Source: Tumebacillus avium
Lineage (GTDB): Bacteria; Bacillota; Bacilli; Tumebacillales; Tumebacillaceae
DNA: 64,000 bases
Direction: 5' to 3'
NCBI RefSeq assembly: GCF_002162355.1
Contig: NZ_CP021434.1
Span: 4,952,001 to 5,016,000, forward strand
The position numbers and the translations under genes are program-made. The notes below the pieces were generated by a model that worked only from the letters and a program-made list of their open reading frames with translations, made no database searches and was not told the DNA's origin. Shown piece by piece: positions 53,004 to 63,500 of this stretch. How positions within the stretch are numbered: position 1 is the stretch's first letter; every line of letters begins with the position of its first letter.

Positions 53004-54137
53004 TTACGGACGAACGGTCAGCTTGCACGGATGATCGGCTACCACTTCGCCCACGATCGAGGCAGCGGCGATGCCGCGGTCGCGGAGCTTGGCGACAAGC
53101 GCGTCCGCTTCCTCTGCAGGCACAGCGAGCAGCAGGCCGCCCGAGGTGACCGCATCGCAGAGGATGATCTTGGTGTTCTCATCCACGCCTTCGTAGGTCA
53201 CATCGTCTTTCACCCAGTCGATGTTGCGCACGGTGCCGCCCGGGAAGACTTTTTGCTCGACGAGCGAGACCGTATCCGGCAGCAGCGGCACTTGCGACGC
53301 ATACAGCACAACGCCTGCGTTCGCCCCGCGCGCCATCTCCAGCGCGTGGCCGGCCAGACCAAATCCGGTCACGTCGGTGCAGCCGTGGACGGTAAATTCT
53401 TTCGCCGTCTCCGCCGGCACCTTGTTCAGCGCAGCCATCGTCTCTTCGGCCAGCTTGATCAGCTCAGGCGTTGCTTTGCCCCGCTTGATCGCCGTGGTCA
53501 CGATGCCCACGCCGATCGGCTTGGTCAGGATCAGCTTGTCGCCCGGCTTGGCTCCGGCGTTTGTCCACACCTTGTCCGGGTGCACGATCCCCGTCACCGA
53601 CATGCCAAACTTCGGATCGGTGTCGTCGATCGAGTGTCCGCCGGCGATCACCGCGCCCGATTCGCGGACTTTGTCCGCCCCGCCGCGCAGAATATCGGCG
53701 AGGATCTGCTTGTCCAGCTTGGAGATCGGGAAGCCCACGATGTTCAGCACCGTCAGCGGCGTCCCGCCCATCGCATAAACGTCAGACAAAGCATTGGCTG
53801 CCGCAATCGCGCCAAACATGTACGGGTCGTCCACAACCGGCGTGAAATAATCCACCGTCTGCACGAGCGCCGTTTCGTCATTCAGCTTGTAAACCCCTGC
53901 ATCGTCAGACGTGTCAATGCCGACGATCAGGTTTGCATCAGGAATATTTTTCGGAAGATGACGCAAAACTTGCGCCAGGTCGGCCGGGCCGATTTTGCAG
54001 CCTCAGCCAGCTTTTTCGGTGAGCAGGGTCAGACGCACCTGTTCGCTTGGCAGCACGGCGTCACCCGAGCCTTGCGAAGGCGTCACGGACGCTTTCGACA
54101 ACTGCGGGGATTTCTCTTGGGAAGATTGTTCGGACAT
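53004..54137 (-). CDS. selD: Selenide, water dikinase SelD, a selenoprotein (TGA 54003-54005 read as selenocysteine)
   Basis: Makes selenophosphate from selenide and ATP; 377 residues including Sec45. The usual catalytic Cys (E. coli Cys17, in GAGCGCK) is replaced: the frame reads KAG-TGA-GCKIGPADL, so the TGA codes selenocysteine. Reading through restores the family N-terminus (VRLTLLTEKAG). The rest has the ATP-binding DDAGVY and AGGHSIDD motifs and NALSDVYAMGG. A naive call would begin at residue 58 (53966). ATG 54137 follows AAGGAGG by 12 bases and overlaps selA by 77 bp. GTG 54056, just after the selA stop, would give Sec18, nearer the E. coli numbering. Confidence 0.93.
53963..53998 (-). 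promoter_or_regulatory. Candidate SECIS element of selD
   Basis: On the minus strand, starting five bases after the TGA, GCAAAA can pair with TTTTGC 24 nt on. Inside, TCGGC pairs with GCCGA, exposing a small loop with GG near 18-19 nt after the TGA. This is the place and style of bacterial SECIS hairpins recognised by SelB. Not computed. Confidence 0.5.
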
Positions 54138-55470
54138 CGAAATGTATAGCCTCCTTGCGCATCGTCGTCATCACCGGCAGCGGGACGTGACGAAGCGATT
54201 GTTCTAACGCATTGAGCGAAAACTGACGGGATCTCACCGTCACATGCCAGGTCGGCAGTTCTTCGGTCGGCAGCGAACCGCCCCCGACTTGGGAAAAGCC
54301 CGGCTCCACCTGCACGTCGGCCGCATCGCCAAACACGGCAGCCAGTCCGGCCTGCAGCCGCTCCGCTTCCGGCCCCATCGAGTCGGGCGTGCGCAGCAGC
54401 ATCCACAGCGTCGGATTGTCGCGCTTGGCCAGATCTTCATCGAGATACAGGCGCAAGGTCGCTTCCAGCGCGGCCAGGGTCAGCTTGTCCACGCGAAGGG
54501 CGCGGGTCAATTGGTTTTTCTTGATTCGTTTTATGTATTCCTGCTTGCCAACGATAATTCCCGCTTGTGTTGCGCCAAGCAGCTTGTCCCCGGAAAATGA
54601 GCAGATGTCTACGCCTGCCCTGACCGTCTCCCGCACGGTCGGTTCATCGCCGATGCCGTGCGCGCGCAGGTCGAACAGCGAGCCGGAGCCCAAGTCCTCA
54701 TAAACCGGCACATTGCGGGCATGCGCCAAAGCGACCAGATCGGACAGCTCCGGCTGATAGGTGAAGCCCACGACACGGAAGTTGCTGGTATGTACGCGCA
54801 GGATCAACGCCGTGTCGTCGTCGATCGCCCGCTCGTAGTCGTATTCGTGCGTCTTGTTGGTGGTGCCGACTTCGACGAGGTTGGCACCGCTCGCCTTCAT
54901 CACTTCCGAGACGCGGAACGAACCGCCGATCTCCACGAGCTGGCCGCGCGAGATGATCACGCTTTTGCCTTTGGCCATCTCGGTCAGCACGAGCAGGACG
55001 GCCGCTGCGTTGTTGTTGACGACAAGCGCCGCTTCCGCACCGGTCAGCTCGCAGATCAGCTCTTCGACATGCGAATAGCGGGAGCCGCGTTCGCCGGTTT
55101 GCAGGTTGAGCTCAACATTGGTATACCCTCTTGCTGTGCGTTCAATCGCATCCACCGCAGCGTCTGCCAGCGGGGCGCGTCCCAGATTGGTGTGCAAGAC
55201 GACGCCGGTTGCGTTGACCACGGCGCGATAGTTCATTTGAAACTGCTTTTTCACCCGCTCCGCCACCCGGTCGGCGAGCATGTCGAGATTGGTTTCCACC
55301 GTCTCGTCCCCTTGCAGGATGCCGGCGCGCACCTCGCCGATCATGTCGCCGGCGGCGGTGGACACCAATTTGTGCCCGTGCGCTTCGGCCAGTTCCCGGC
55401 ATACCGGATGGTCGAGCAGCCGGTGCACAGCAGGGAGGCTGCGCAGCAGTTCTGTCCCGCGTTTTTCCAA
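54061..55470 (-). CDS. selA: L-seryl-tRNA(Sec) selenium transferase
   Basis: PLP enzyme that converts seryl-tRNA(Sec) to selenocysteyl-tRNA(Sec) using selenophosphate, 469 residues. Motifs: NATGVVLHTNLGRAPL, VVNNNAAAVLLVL, the PLP Lys in SFSGDKLLGATQAGIIVGK, and GGGSLPTEELPTWHV. It ends in TGA at 54061-54063, 5 bp before the alternative selD start. It forms an operon with selD. selB and selC, which complete the pathway, are not in the window. Confidence 0.97.
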   Translation of the reverse strand: MEKRGTELLRSLPAVHRLLDHPVCRELAEAHGHKLVSTAAGDMIGEVRAGILQGDETVETNLDMLADRVAERVKKQFQMNYRAVVNATGVVLHTNLGRAPLADAAVDAIERTARGYTNVELNLQTGERGSRYSHVEELICELTGAEAALVVNNNAAAVLLVLTEMAKGKSVIISRGQLVEIGGSFRVSEVMKASGANLVEVGTTNKTHEYDYERAIDDDTALILRVHTSNFRVVGFTYQPELSDLVALAHARNVPVYEDLGSGSLFDLRAHGIGDEPTVRETVRAGVDICSFSGDKLLGATQAGIIVGKQEYIKRIKKNQLTRALRVDKLTLAALEATLRLYLDEDLAKRDNPTLWMLLRTPDSMGPEAERLQAGLAAVFGDAADVQVEPGFSQVGGGSLPTEELPTWHVTVRSRQFSLNALEQSLRHVPLPVMTTMRKEAIHFDVRTIFPREIPAVVESVRDAFARLG

Positions 55471-55545
55471 AATCGATCACATCCATTTCATGCGGTTCTC
55501 CATCTTACCATTCTAGCTGACTTTCAGGCGTTTTAAAACGCAAAA

Positions 55546-55573
55546 ACTGCCATCCCGCTTACAGACGGCAGTT
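55546..55573 (-). terminator. Terminator of the secreted-protein gene
   Basis: AACTGCC and GGCAGTT pair around a 14-nt loop, followed by TTTTTGC on the minus strand. Confidence 0.65.
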
Positions 55574-55624
55574 CTATTTTTGTGCAGGCTTTCCTAAGCG
55601 TCTGCTCTTTTTGGCTGGCAGGGC

Positions 55625-56410
55625 TTAGTCGTCCTCGCCTTCATCTTGTTTATCTTTGCCCTTGGCTTTTCCTTTGCCTTTGTTCTCTTTTTCCTTCTTG
55701 GCTTTGTCCTGGCCGTAATGGTTGCCGTTGTCGTGCTTGCCTTGCGCTTTTGGGTTGTTGCCGTTGCCCGGCTGCTTGGTTTCGATCTTGCGCCCGTCTT
55801 TCAGCTCGATCTCTAAGCCCTTCAGCGCGCCGGCCAGCGCCGCGTCGAGCTTGACGTCTTCGCCTTGGAGCAGCGCAGTCATCGAATCTTGCAGGCCGAG
55901 GCTGGCCAGCAGCTTGTTCAGCACGTCGAGCGCCTGCTGCCCTTTCACTTCGATCTTGCGGTCGCCGATCTCCCCTTCGAGCTTCACTTCGCCTTTTTCA
56001 GACTTAAACTCCAGCTTCAGCTCGCCCATCGTGGTCTGCGATTTCAGTTCCAGCTTCGCCACGTTCTCCAGCGCGAACGGCTGCTTGGCCGTCTCCGGTG
56101 TCGGAGCCGGGGCAGGCGTTGTCGCCGCCGGTGTGGTCGCAGTATCGGACGACGCCGCAGGCGGCGTGTAGACGGTGAACGGGTTGATCGACTCCATGTC
56201 CACCGACGGTTCGGTGGTCGAGCTTGCAGGAGCGGGTTTCGCCGCTTCCAGAGCAGCGATCTCTTCCGGGGTCAACGTCTGTGAAGCGACGAGCGTGCCG
56301 GTGATGCCGTTGTCCTCATTGGACGCCGACGCGTTGGTAAAAGCATAGACCGATCCGGCGACCAGGATCGGAGCGGTGATCAGAGCGATTTTTTTCCATT
56401 TGGGATTCAT
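55625..56410 (-). CDS. Secreted low-complexity protein of unknown function
   Basis: 261 residues. A signal peptide ([19 protein letters not shown]) is followed by a Pro/Ala/Thr-rich linker (about 55-110). A charged domain of about 90 residues then carries alternating E/K beta-strand motifs ([18 protein letters not shown], resembling YusW-like domains). The tail is a highly charged K/E/G/D stretch. The ATG follows GGAGG. It is divergent from hemL and upstream of selA. I know no function for it. Confidence 0.75.
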   Translation of the reverse strand: MNPKWKKIALITAPILVAGSVYAFTNASASNEDNGITGTLVASQTLTPEEIAALEAAKPAPASSTTEPSVDMESINPFTVYTPPAASSDTATTPAATTPAPAPTPETAKQPFALENVAKLELKSQTTMGELKLEFKSEKGEVKLEGEIGDRKIEVKGQQALDVLNKLLASLGLQDSMTALLQGEDVKLDAALAGALKGLEIELKDGRKIETKQPGNGNNPKAQGKHDNGNHYGQDKAKKEKENKGKGKAKGKDKQDEGEDD

Positions 56411-56529
56411 TGAGGTTCCTCCGTTCGTTTGCAGGGCTTTGTACAGTCTTCGAAGGAGGGAAAATAAGAATGTCGGTCGTCCGATTTTTTGGTACGATAA
56501 GTAATGGACAAGAAAGGTGGAGATTGATC

Positions 56530-57825
56530 ATGGCAAACCTCAACCGTTCCAACTCGGAACGTTATTATGAAGACGCGCAGCAGGTTATCGTCGGCGGCGT
56601 CAACTCTCCGTCCCGCTCGTTCAAAGCGGTGGGCGGCGGCGCGCCCGTCTTTATGGAAAAAGGCGACGGTGCGTACCTTTATGACGTGGACGGCAACCGT
56701 TACATAGACTATCTCGCCGCGTACGGCCCGCTGATCCACGGCCACGGCAACCAACACGTGGCGGAAGCGATCACCCGCGCTGCGCATCAAGGGCTGCTCT
56801 ACGGGGCGCCGACGACGCTGGAGATCGATTTTGCAAAAATGCTGCAGGAAGCGATCCCTTCACTGGAAAAAGTCCGCTTCGTCAACTCCGGCACCGAAGC
56901 GGTGATGACCTGCATCCGCGTTGCCCGCGCCTACACCGGACGCAACAAGATCATGAAATTCGCCGGCTGCTATCACGGTCACTCCGACCTCGTGCTGGTC
57001 GCGGCAGGCTCCGGCCCGTCGACGCTGGGCATTCCCGATTCGGCAGGGATTCCGCAGTCGATCGCGGAGGATGTGATCACCGTTCCGTTCAACGACCTCG
57101 CAGCGTATGAAGCGGCGTTGGAGAAATGGGGCGATCAGGTGGCGGCTGTGCTGGTCGAGCCGATCGTCGGCAACTTTGGCATCGTCGCGCCGGAGTCCGG
57201 CTTCCTGCAAGGCGTCAATGAACTGACGCACAAGCACGGCGCGCTGGTCATCTATGACGAAGTGATCACCGCGTTCCGCTTCATGTACGGCGGCGCACAG
57301 AATCTGCTCGGCGTGACGCCCGACATGACGGCGCTTGGCAAAATCATCGGCGGCGGCCTGCCGATCGGCGCGTATGGCGGCCGCATCGACATCATGGAAC
57401 AAGTTGCGCCGCTTGGCCCGGCCTATCAGGCGGGCACGATGGCGGGCAACCCGGCCTCGATCTCGGCTGGCATCGCCTGCCTGGAAGAGCTGCAAAAGCC
57501 GGGCAGCTATGAGCGCATGAGCGACCTTGGCCGCCTGCTGGCATCAGGCCTGCTCCAGTCGGCGCGCAAATACGGCCACAAGGTCACTTTGAACCGCGTC
57601 GGCGGCGCGTTTGCGATGTACTTCACCGACCGCCAAGTGAAAAACTACGAAGACGCCAAGTCGGCCGACGGCGAAAAGTTCGCCCGCTTCTTCCACTTGC
57701 TCCTCGAAGAGGGCATCTTGCTGGCACCTTCCAAATACGAAGCGTGGTTCGTCTCGACGGTACATACACCGGAAGACATCGCCTTTACTTTGCTCGCCGC
57801 AGACCGCGCGTTTTCCAAGCTGTAA
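56530..57825 (+). CDS. hemL: Glutamate-1-semialdehyde 2,1-aminomutase
   Basis: PLP enzyme of the C5 heme pathway producing 5-aminolevulinate, 431 residues, the family length. Motifs: [31 protein letters not shown], the PLP Lys in [17 protein letters not shown], and [11 protein letters not shown] 56530 follows GGTGGAG; the frame runs 120 bp further upstream into the intergenic region but lacks a ribosome binding site. It is a single gene with its own terminator; no hemA, hemB, hemC or hemD gene is near it. Confidence 0.96.
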   Translation: MANLNRSNSERYYEDAQQVIVGGVNSPSRSFKAVGGGAPVFMEKGDGAYLYDVDGNRYIDYLAAYGPLIHGHGNQHVAEAITRAAHQGLLYGAPTTLEIDFAKMLQEAIPSLEKVRFVNSGTEAVMTCIRVARAYTGRNKIMKFAGCYHGHSDLVLVAAGSGPSTLGIPDSAGIPQSIAEDVITVPFNDLAAYEAALEKWGDQVAAVLVEPIVGNFGIVAPESGFLQGVNELTHKHGALVIYDEVITAFRFMYGGAQNLLGVTPDMTALGKIIGGGLPIGAYGGRIDIMEQVAPLGPAYQAGTMAGNPASISAGIACLEELQKPGSYERMSDLGRLLASGLLQSARKYGHKVTLNRVGGAFAMYFTDRQVKNYEDAKSADGEKFARFFHLLLEEGILLAPSKYEAWFVSTVHTPEDIAFTLLAADRAFSKL

Positions 57826-57834
57826 GATACACGC

Positions 57835-57866
57835 AAAAGGCACTGCCATATCGGCAGTGCTTTTTT
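57835..57866 (+). terminator. Terminator of hemL
   Basis: AAGGCACTGCC and GGCAGTGCTTTTTT form a strong stem around ATATC. Confidence 0.92.
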
Positions 57867-57871
57867 GATAC

Positions 57872-57901
57872 AAAAAAAGGCACCGCAGCTGCGGTGCCTT
57901 T
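57872..57901 (-). terminator. Terminator of the thioredoxin gene
   Basis: AAAGGCACCGCAG and CTGCGGTGCCTTT form an almost perfect palindrome with T's on the minus strand. It shares the core GGCAC with the neighbouring terminator. Confidence 0.88.
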
Positions 57902-57914
57902 CTTCCGGTATGAC

Positions 57915-58244
57915 TTACAGTACGCCAGCCAGTTCGTCCATCAGGTCTTTCTTGGACTTGTAGCCAACAACGGTCTTCACAACCTCGCCGCCTTTGAAGA
58001 CGAGCATGGTCGGGATGGACATGACGCCAAACTTTTGGGTGGTGGTTTGGTTTTCGTCGATGTTCAGCTTGCCGATCGAGAGTTTGCCGGCAGTTTCGCC
58101 AGCCACATCTTCGAGGACCGGAGCGAGCATGCGGCACGGACCGCACCAGGTCGCCCAGAAGTCAACCAAGATCGGGGTGTCCGAGTTCTTGATCGTTTCG
58201 TCAAAGTTCGCGTCGGTGATGGTCAAGATTGCGTCAGATGCCAT
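57915..58244 (-). CDS. trxA: Thioredoxin
   Basis: General protein disulfide reductase, 109 residues. The active site is WCGPC in LVDFWATWCGPCRM, and the cis-Pro is in SIPTMLVFKGG. ATG 58244 is eight bases after GGAGG; upstream frame extensions run into the nfu gene. It lies 26 bp after the NifU-like gene and may share its transcript. Confidence 0.96.
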   Translation of the reverse strand: MASDAILTITDANFDETIKNSDTPILVDFWATWCGPCRMLAPVLEDVAGETAGKLSIGKLNIDENQTTTQKFGVMSIPTMLVFKGGEVVKTVVGYKSKKDLMDELAGVL

Positions 58245-58270
58245 GGTTAGTACCTCCGTACGTAAGTGAA

Positions 58271-58504
58271 TTAAACTGCTACAACTTCGCGAATTTCCGG
58301 TACAAAGGAGCGGATGGTGCGCTCGATACCCATTTTCAGGGTCATCGTGGACATCGGGCAGCCGCCGCAAGCGCCGGTCATGCGGATTTGTGCAATGCCG
58401 GTTTCGCCGTTTACTTCTACCAGTTCTGCGTCGCCGCCGTCAGCTTGCAGGCCCGGGCGAATTTTGTCAAGTGCTTCTTGAACGCGTGCGCGAAGATCTT
58501 CCAT
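58271..58504 (-). CDS. NifU C-terminal domain Fe-S scaffold protein (Nfu)
   Basis: 77 residues comprising only the Nfu domain. The conserved motif GACGGCPMSTMTLKMGIE has the CxxC pair that holds a 4Fe-4S cluster; RPGLQADGGDAEL is the other family signature. It delivers clusters to target proteins. ATG 58504 follows GGAGGC. It is first in an apparent operon with the thioredoxin gene. Confidence 0.93.
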   Translation of the reverse strand: MEDLRARVQEALDKIRPGLQADGGDAELVEVNGETGIAQIRMTGACGGCPMSTMTLKMGIERTIRSFVPEIREVVAV

Positions 58505-58700
58505 TGTAAGTAGCCTCCATTTCGTTCTTCCAAATTGATTTCTGTGCATACGCATTTAGTATAGGCGGAAGATATACCGCTCATGCGATGCGTTGCACTT
58601 TGTTATTATTTTACCCTTAGTATAGGGAAGGTGGAAAGGTTTATCTGTGACCGCTGTTACATCTCTCATCCATTATCCTATTCACAGGCCGTGTCTTTGC

Positions 58701-59348
58701 TCACTTTTCGCCTTCCCACTCCGCGTAAAATTGTTCCAAAAACGCTTCCATCACAGCATGCCGGCCCTCCGCCATCTGTTTTCCGTAAGAAGTGTTCATC
58801 AAGTTTTTCAGCTTGAGCAGCTTTTCATAGAAATGATTGATCGCCGTCGATTTGCCTTTGCGGTACTCTTCGGCCGTCATGTCGGTGCGCGGCTGCAGAT
58901 GCGGGTCATGTGACAGCTGCCCTTTGGCACCCGAGTAGGCGAACGTCCGGGCGATCCCGACGGCGCCCAGCGCATCGAGGCGGTCGGCATCCTGCACCAC
59001 GGCGCCTTCCAGCGTCTCCATGCCCGTTTTGCTGCCGCCTTTGAACGACATTGTCGAGATGATCTCCATCACGTGCTCCAGCGCGTCTGCGGCCACATGT
59101 TGCTCCTGCAGCCAGCCGCGCACTTTCGCCAGCCCTGCCGCTTCGCTTTCATTTAGCTTCTCGTCTGCGATATCGTGCAGCAGCGCGGCCAGTTCGACAA
59201 CAAAAAGGTCTGCGCCTTCTTCCTGCCCGATCTTCTTCGCCGTCTGCCAGACGCGGTAGATGTGCCAGTAATCGTGGCCCGAGCTGTCCCCGCCCAGTTC
59301 CCGTTGTACAAATTCCTCAGCTGCTGCGATGATGTTTGCCTGATTCAT
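58701..59348 (-). CDS. HD domain phosphohydrolase (YpgQ/YedJ-like)
   Basis: 215 residues. The metal-binding motif is GHDYWHIYRVWQTA with LLHDIADEK, and a further Asp in VQDADRLDALGAVGIAR. B. subtilis YpgQ, of this type, hydrolyses nucleoside triphosphates, so a similar activity is likely; the natural substrate is unknown. ATG 59348 follows AGGAGG. It lies downstream of yunB with 66 bp between. Confidence 0.9.
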   Translation of the reverse strand: MNQANIIAAAEEFVQRELGGDSSGHDYWHIYRVWQTAKKIGQEEGADLFVVELAALLHDIADEKLNESEAAGLAKVRGWLQEQHVAADALEHVMEIISTMSFKGGSKTGMETLEGAVVQDADRLDALGAVGIARTFAYSGAKGQLSHDPHLQPRTDMTAEEYRKGKSTAINHFYEKLLKLKNLMNTSYGKQMAEGRHAVMEAFLEQFYAEWEGEK

Positions 59349-59414
59349 AGCGTCGTCCTCCTGCTCGATCTGACTACTGACACTATCTTACCATCATCTT
59401 CCGCCCCTTACACC

Positions 59415-60197
59415 TTATTCCCCATCGCCTTCGTCGGGTGTGGCAGAGGTATCCTGACTCGCTTCCTCATCCCCTTGATCATTAAGATTCGGCAGTTGAA
59501 TCGACGGCATCGGGATCTGCGAACTCGACGTCGTCTGCCCCACCGTCTCCCCTTTAGCGTTAAACACCATCTGCGGCACGTCGCCGACCAGAAAGACGTA
59601 GGCGATCGGCACTTTCGTCTTCACCTCTGACGGTGTCGTCGTGAACGGAACGATGACCGACGTGTGCACGGTGATGTCGAGATACAGCGTGTGAATCACC
59701 TGGTTGATTCCGCGCTCCTGGGTCTCCCAGCCGATGTCAGACTTCACGTTCCCGACCGGCTCGATCTCGACCGGAATGTCCGGGCCGAGCTGCGACAACA
59801 GGGACGAACCGGCCGCCTGCCCAAGCGGAATGTACATCTTTTTCTCCTGCAGGCTCTGCAACACGCCTTCGATGCTTTTTGTCACTTCATTTTGGATGCG
59901 GGCCGCTTCGACCATGTTAAAATAGCCGGCTGTCACCTTCCCGGCAGAACTCGTTTTCAAATCGATCAGTCTGCTGTAGTTCGTATCCTCCGAGATCCGC
60001 TCCGAGATCGAGCCGTTGATCGCTTCGGTCGCGATGTGCCGCGTCTTCTCCTCCGCCACCTTGATGAACGTCGGGCGCAGACTGCTCTCCACAAAATAGA
60101 CCGTCTGCGCGATGACAAACACGAACAGGACGAGCAAGGCAAAGATGATAAAGCGCCAGTTGACCGGCTTTTTCGCGCCGCGTATCTTCATCGCCAT
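59415..60197 (-). CDS. yunB: Sporulation protein YunB
   Basis: 260 residues. An N-terminal membrane segment (WRFIIFALLVLFVFVIAQTVYFV) precedes the extracytoplasmic YunB domain. The domain has ALRPTF-like SSLRPTFIKVAEEKTRHIATEAIN, then FNMVEAARIQNEVTKSIEGVLQ and DIPVEIEPVGNVKSDIGW. It is needed for sporulation in B. subtilis. The C-terminus is a low-complexity acidic tail longer than in Bacillus. ATG 60197 follows AAGGAGGAAG; longer starts would run into the metH promoter. Confidence 0.92.
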   Translation of the reverse strand: MAMKIRGAKKPVNWRFIIFALLVLFVFVIAQTVYFVESSLRPTFIKVAEEKTRHIATEAINGSISERISEDTNYSRLIDLKTSSAGKVTAGYFNMVEAARIQNEVTKSIEGVLQSLQEKKMYIPLGQAAGSSLLSQLGPDIPVEIEPVGNVKSDIGWETQERGINQVIHTLYLDITVHTSVIVPFTTTPSEVKTKVPIAYVFLVGDVPQMVFNAKGETVGQTTSSSQIPMPSIQLPNLNDQGDEEASQDTSATPDEGDGE

Positions 60198-60253
60198 CCT
60201 GCTTCCTCCTTCCCCTGTTCTCATCTCTATGCGGACGAACATAAAACAATCCA

Positions 60254-60283
60254 TTGACACATACGTTTCAAAGGTGATAGTAT
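60254..60283 (+). promoter_or_regulatory. Promoter of metH
   Basis: TTGACA (60254-60259) and TAGTAT (60278-60283) are 18 bp apart, starting transcription about 15-20 bp before the riboswitch. Confidence 0.75.
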
Positions 60284-60299
60284 CAGTCCAACAACTGAA

Positions 60300-60475
60300 T
60301 GACTTGAACTCTTATCCAGAGAGGCGGAGGGAACTGGCCCTGCGAAGCCTCGGCAACCGTGTACAGACAGGTGCTAATTCCAGCAAAGCAATACGCTTTG
60401 GCAGATAAGAGAGGACACGTATTCCATACGAACGCTAACCCTCTTCTTGGACCGCCCGAGAAGAGGGTTTTTTGT
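60300..60475 (+). promoter_or_regulatory. SAM-I (S-box) riboswitch and terminator
   Basis: The S-box consensus is clear: CTTATCCAGAGAGGCGGAGG at 60310, CCTGCGAAGCCTCGGCAACC at 60339, AGGTGCTAATTCCAGCA at 60369 and GATAAGAG at 60404 closing P1. The expression platform is the terminator AACCCTCTTCT...AGAAGAGGGTTTTTT at 60437-60473. SAM binding should terminate transcription before metH. Confidence 0.97.
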
Positions 60476-60519
60476 ATGTATAAACTGTATGTACAAACAG
60501 AGGAGGCTGTCGATTTCCT

Positions 60520-63500
60520 ATGACCCGAGTGCCGATACAGACCCAACTGTCCCGCAAGATCCTCATCCTCGACGGAGCGATGGGAACGATGCTGCAGCAA
60601 GAGAATCTCACCCCTGCCGATTTTGGCGGCGAAGAGCTGGACGGCTGCAACGAGAATCTCGTGCTGACCCGTCCCGATGTGATTCAGAAAATTCACGAAG
60701 CCTACCTGGCTGCCGGCGCCGACATCATCGAAACGAACACGTTTGGCGCGACCTCGCTTGTGCTCGCCGAATATGACCTGTCCCACAAGACGGAAGAGAT
60801 CAACTTCGAAGCGGTGCGCCTCGCCCGCGCCGCTGCCGACAACTACTCCACCCCGGACTGGCCGCGCTATGTGGCCGGCGCGCTCGGGCCGACCACCAAG
60901 TCGCTGTCAGTCACGGGCGGGGTGACGTTTGACGAACTGGTCGAGACCTACTATGTACAGGCCCGCGCGCTCGTGCAGGCCGGAGCTGACGTGTTGCTTT
61001 TGGAAACGATCCAAGACACGTTAAATGTCAAAGCTGCCAGCATCGGCATCCGCCAAGCGTTCCAAGATCTGCAGCAAGAGATTCCGGTGATGATCTCCGG
61101 CACGATCGAGCCGATGGGCACGACGCTGGCCGGTCAGAACATCGAGTCGTTTTACGTGTCGCTGGAGCACCTGCAGCCGATCTCGATTGGCCTTAACTGC
61201 GCGACCGGCCCGGAGTTTATGCGCGATCATCTGCGCTCCTTGTCCGAACTGGCGCAGTGCGGCGTTTCCTGCTACCCGAACGCCGGGCTCCCCGACGAAG
61301 ACGGCCACTACCACGAAACGCCGCAAGGGCTCGCCAAAAAGCTGCGCGGCTTCGCAGAGCAAGGCTGGCTGAACGTTGCCGGCGGCTGCTGCGGCACCAC
61401 GCCTGACCATATCCGCGCCATCCACGAAGCGTTGCAAGACGTCGCGCCGCGTGCCGCTCAGCAGCACCACGCCCCTGCCGTCTCCGGCATCGAAGCGGTG
61501 TTCATCGAGCCGGATAACCGCCCGCTGATCGTCGGCGAGCGCACCAACGTGCTTGGTTCGCGCAAGTTCCGCAACCTGATCGTCGATGGCAAATACGAGG
61601 AAGCATCGGAGATCGCCCGCGCCCAAGTCAAAAAAGGCGCGCAAGTGATCGACGTCTGCCTGCAGGACCCGGACCGTGACGAGCATCAGGACATGTCCGC
61701 CTTCCTCAACTTCGTCACCAAAAAAGTCAAAACGCCGCTGATGATCGACTCGACCGACCCGACCGTGTTTGACCTGGCGCTGAAATACTCGCAAGGCAAA
61801 GCGATTCTGAACTCGATCAACCTCGAAGACGGCGAAGAGAAATTTGCAGAAGTGGTGCCTTTGATCAAAAAATACGGCGCAGCTGTCGTTGTCGGCACCA
61901 TCGACGAGCAAGGCATGGCGGTGACCCGTGAACGCAAAGTGGAAGTCGCCAAGCGCTCCTACGACCTGCTGGTCGGCAAATACGGCCTCAACCCGCAAGA
62001 CCTGATCTTCGACCCGCTCGTCTTCCCCTGCGGCACCGGCGACGAGCAGTACATCGGCTCCGCTCCGGAGACGATCGAAGGCATCCGTCTGATCAAAGAA
62101 GCCTTGCCGGAGTGCCAGACCATCCTCGGCATCTCCAACGTATCGTTTGGCCTGCCCGGTGCGGGGCGCGAGGTGTTGAACGCCGTCTTCCTTTACCACT
62201 GCACCAAGGCCGGACTGGACTATGCGATCGTCAACTCCGAGAAGCTGGAGCGCTATGCGTCGATCCCAGAAGAGGAGCGCCGCCTCGCCGAAGACCTACT
62301 CTTCCACATCGACGATGAAAAACTCGCCGAGTTCACCGCCTTCTACCGCGAGAAGAAAGTGGTCGATACGGTCGCCGTCTCCAACATGACGCTGGAAGAA
62401 CGCCTTGCCAACTACGTGGTCGAAGGCAGCAAAGAAGGCCTGATCCCCGACCTGGAAGAAGCATTGACCAAATACCCGCCGCTGGAGATCATCAACGGTC
62501 CGCTGATGACCGGGATGGAAGAGGTCGGCCGCCTGTTCAACCTGAACGAGCTGATCGTCGCCGAAGTCCTGCAGAGCGCCGAAGTGATGAAAGCGGCCGT
62601 CGCCCACCTCGAACCGTTTATGGAAAAACAGGAAGGGTCGCGCAAAGGCAAAATCCTGCTCGCCACCGTCAAAGGCGATGTGCACGACATCGGCAAAAAC
62701 CTGGTCGAGATCATCCTGTCCAACAATGGATTCCACGTGGTCAACCTCGGGATCAAAGTGCCGCCGGAGCAGTTGATCAAAGCAGCCCGTGAAGAGCGGC
62801 CGGACGCGATCGGCCTGTCCGGACTGCTGGTCAAATCGGCGCAGCAGATGGTGATCACCGCTCAAGACTTGCGCGCAGCAGGCATCGACGTGCCGCTGTT
62901 GGTCGGCGGTGCCGCCCTGACCCGCAAGTTCACCTCGAACCGCATCGCGCCGGAGTACCAAGGGCTCGTCTTGTTTGCTAAAGACGCCATGGACGGCCTC
63001 GACATCGCCAACCGCCTGAACAAGCCGGAAGAGCGCGAACTGCTCGCCGCGAAGCAGCGGGAAGCAGCGCTGGCACAAAGCGCGGAAACGGTGCAAGAAG
63101 CCGCAGTGACCGTCTCGACGGAGCCGGTGCGTTCTGCGATCACCCATGAGCATCCGCAGATCGCAGCGCCCGACTTCGAGCGCCACGTGCTGCGCGACTA
63201 CCCGATCTCCCATCTGCAGCCGTACCTCAACCTGCGGATGCTGCTCGGCAAGCATTTGGGCCTGAAAGGCAATGTGGAGCAGCTGCTCAAAGACGGCGAC
63301 CCGAAAGCGACCGAATTGCTGGCGGTCGTTGACGAGTTGCTGGAGCTGGCGAAGACGGACGGCATCATCCGCCCGCAAGGCATGTACCGGTTCTTCCCGG
63401 CGCAGTCGGCCGGTGATGAGATTTTGATCTACGACCCGCAAGATACGGGCAAAGTGCTGGAGCGCTTTACGTTCCCGCGCCAGCAGCAAGCGCCGCACCT

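Noticed and set aside
53004..53966. A shorter SelD starting at 53966, or a selD pseudogene with a nonsense mutation
   Set aside because: The stop sits precisely at the known Cys/Sec catalytic position, the frame is intact on both sides, and selA is adjacent; recoding explains it better.
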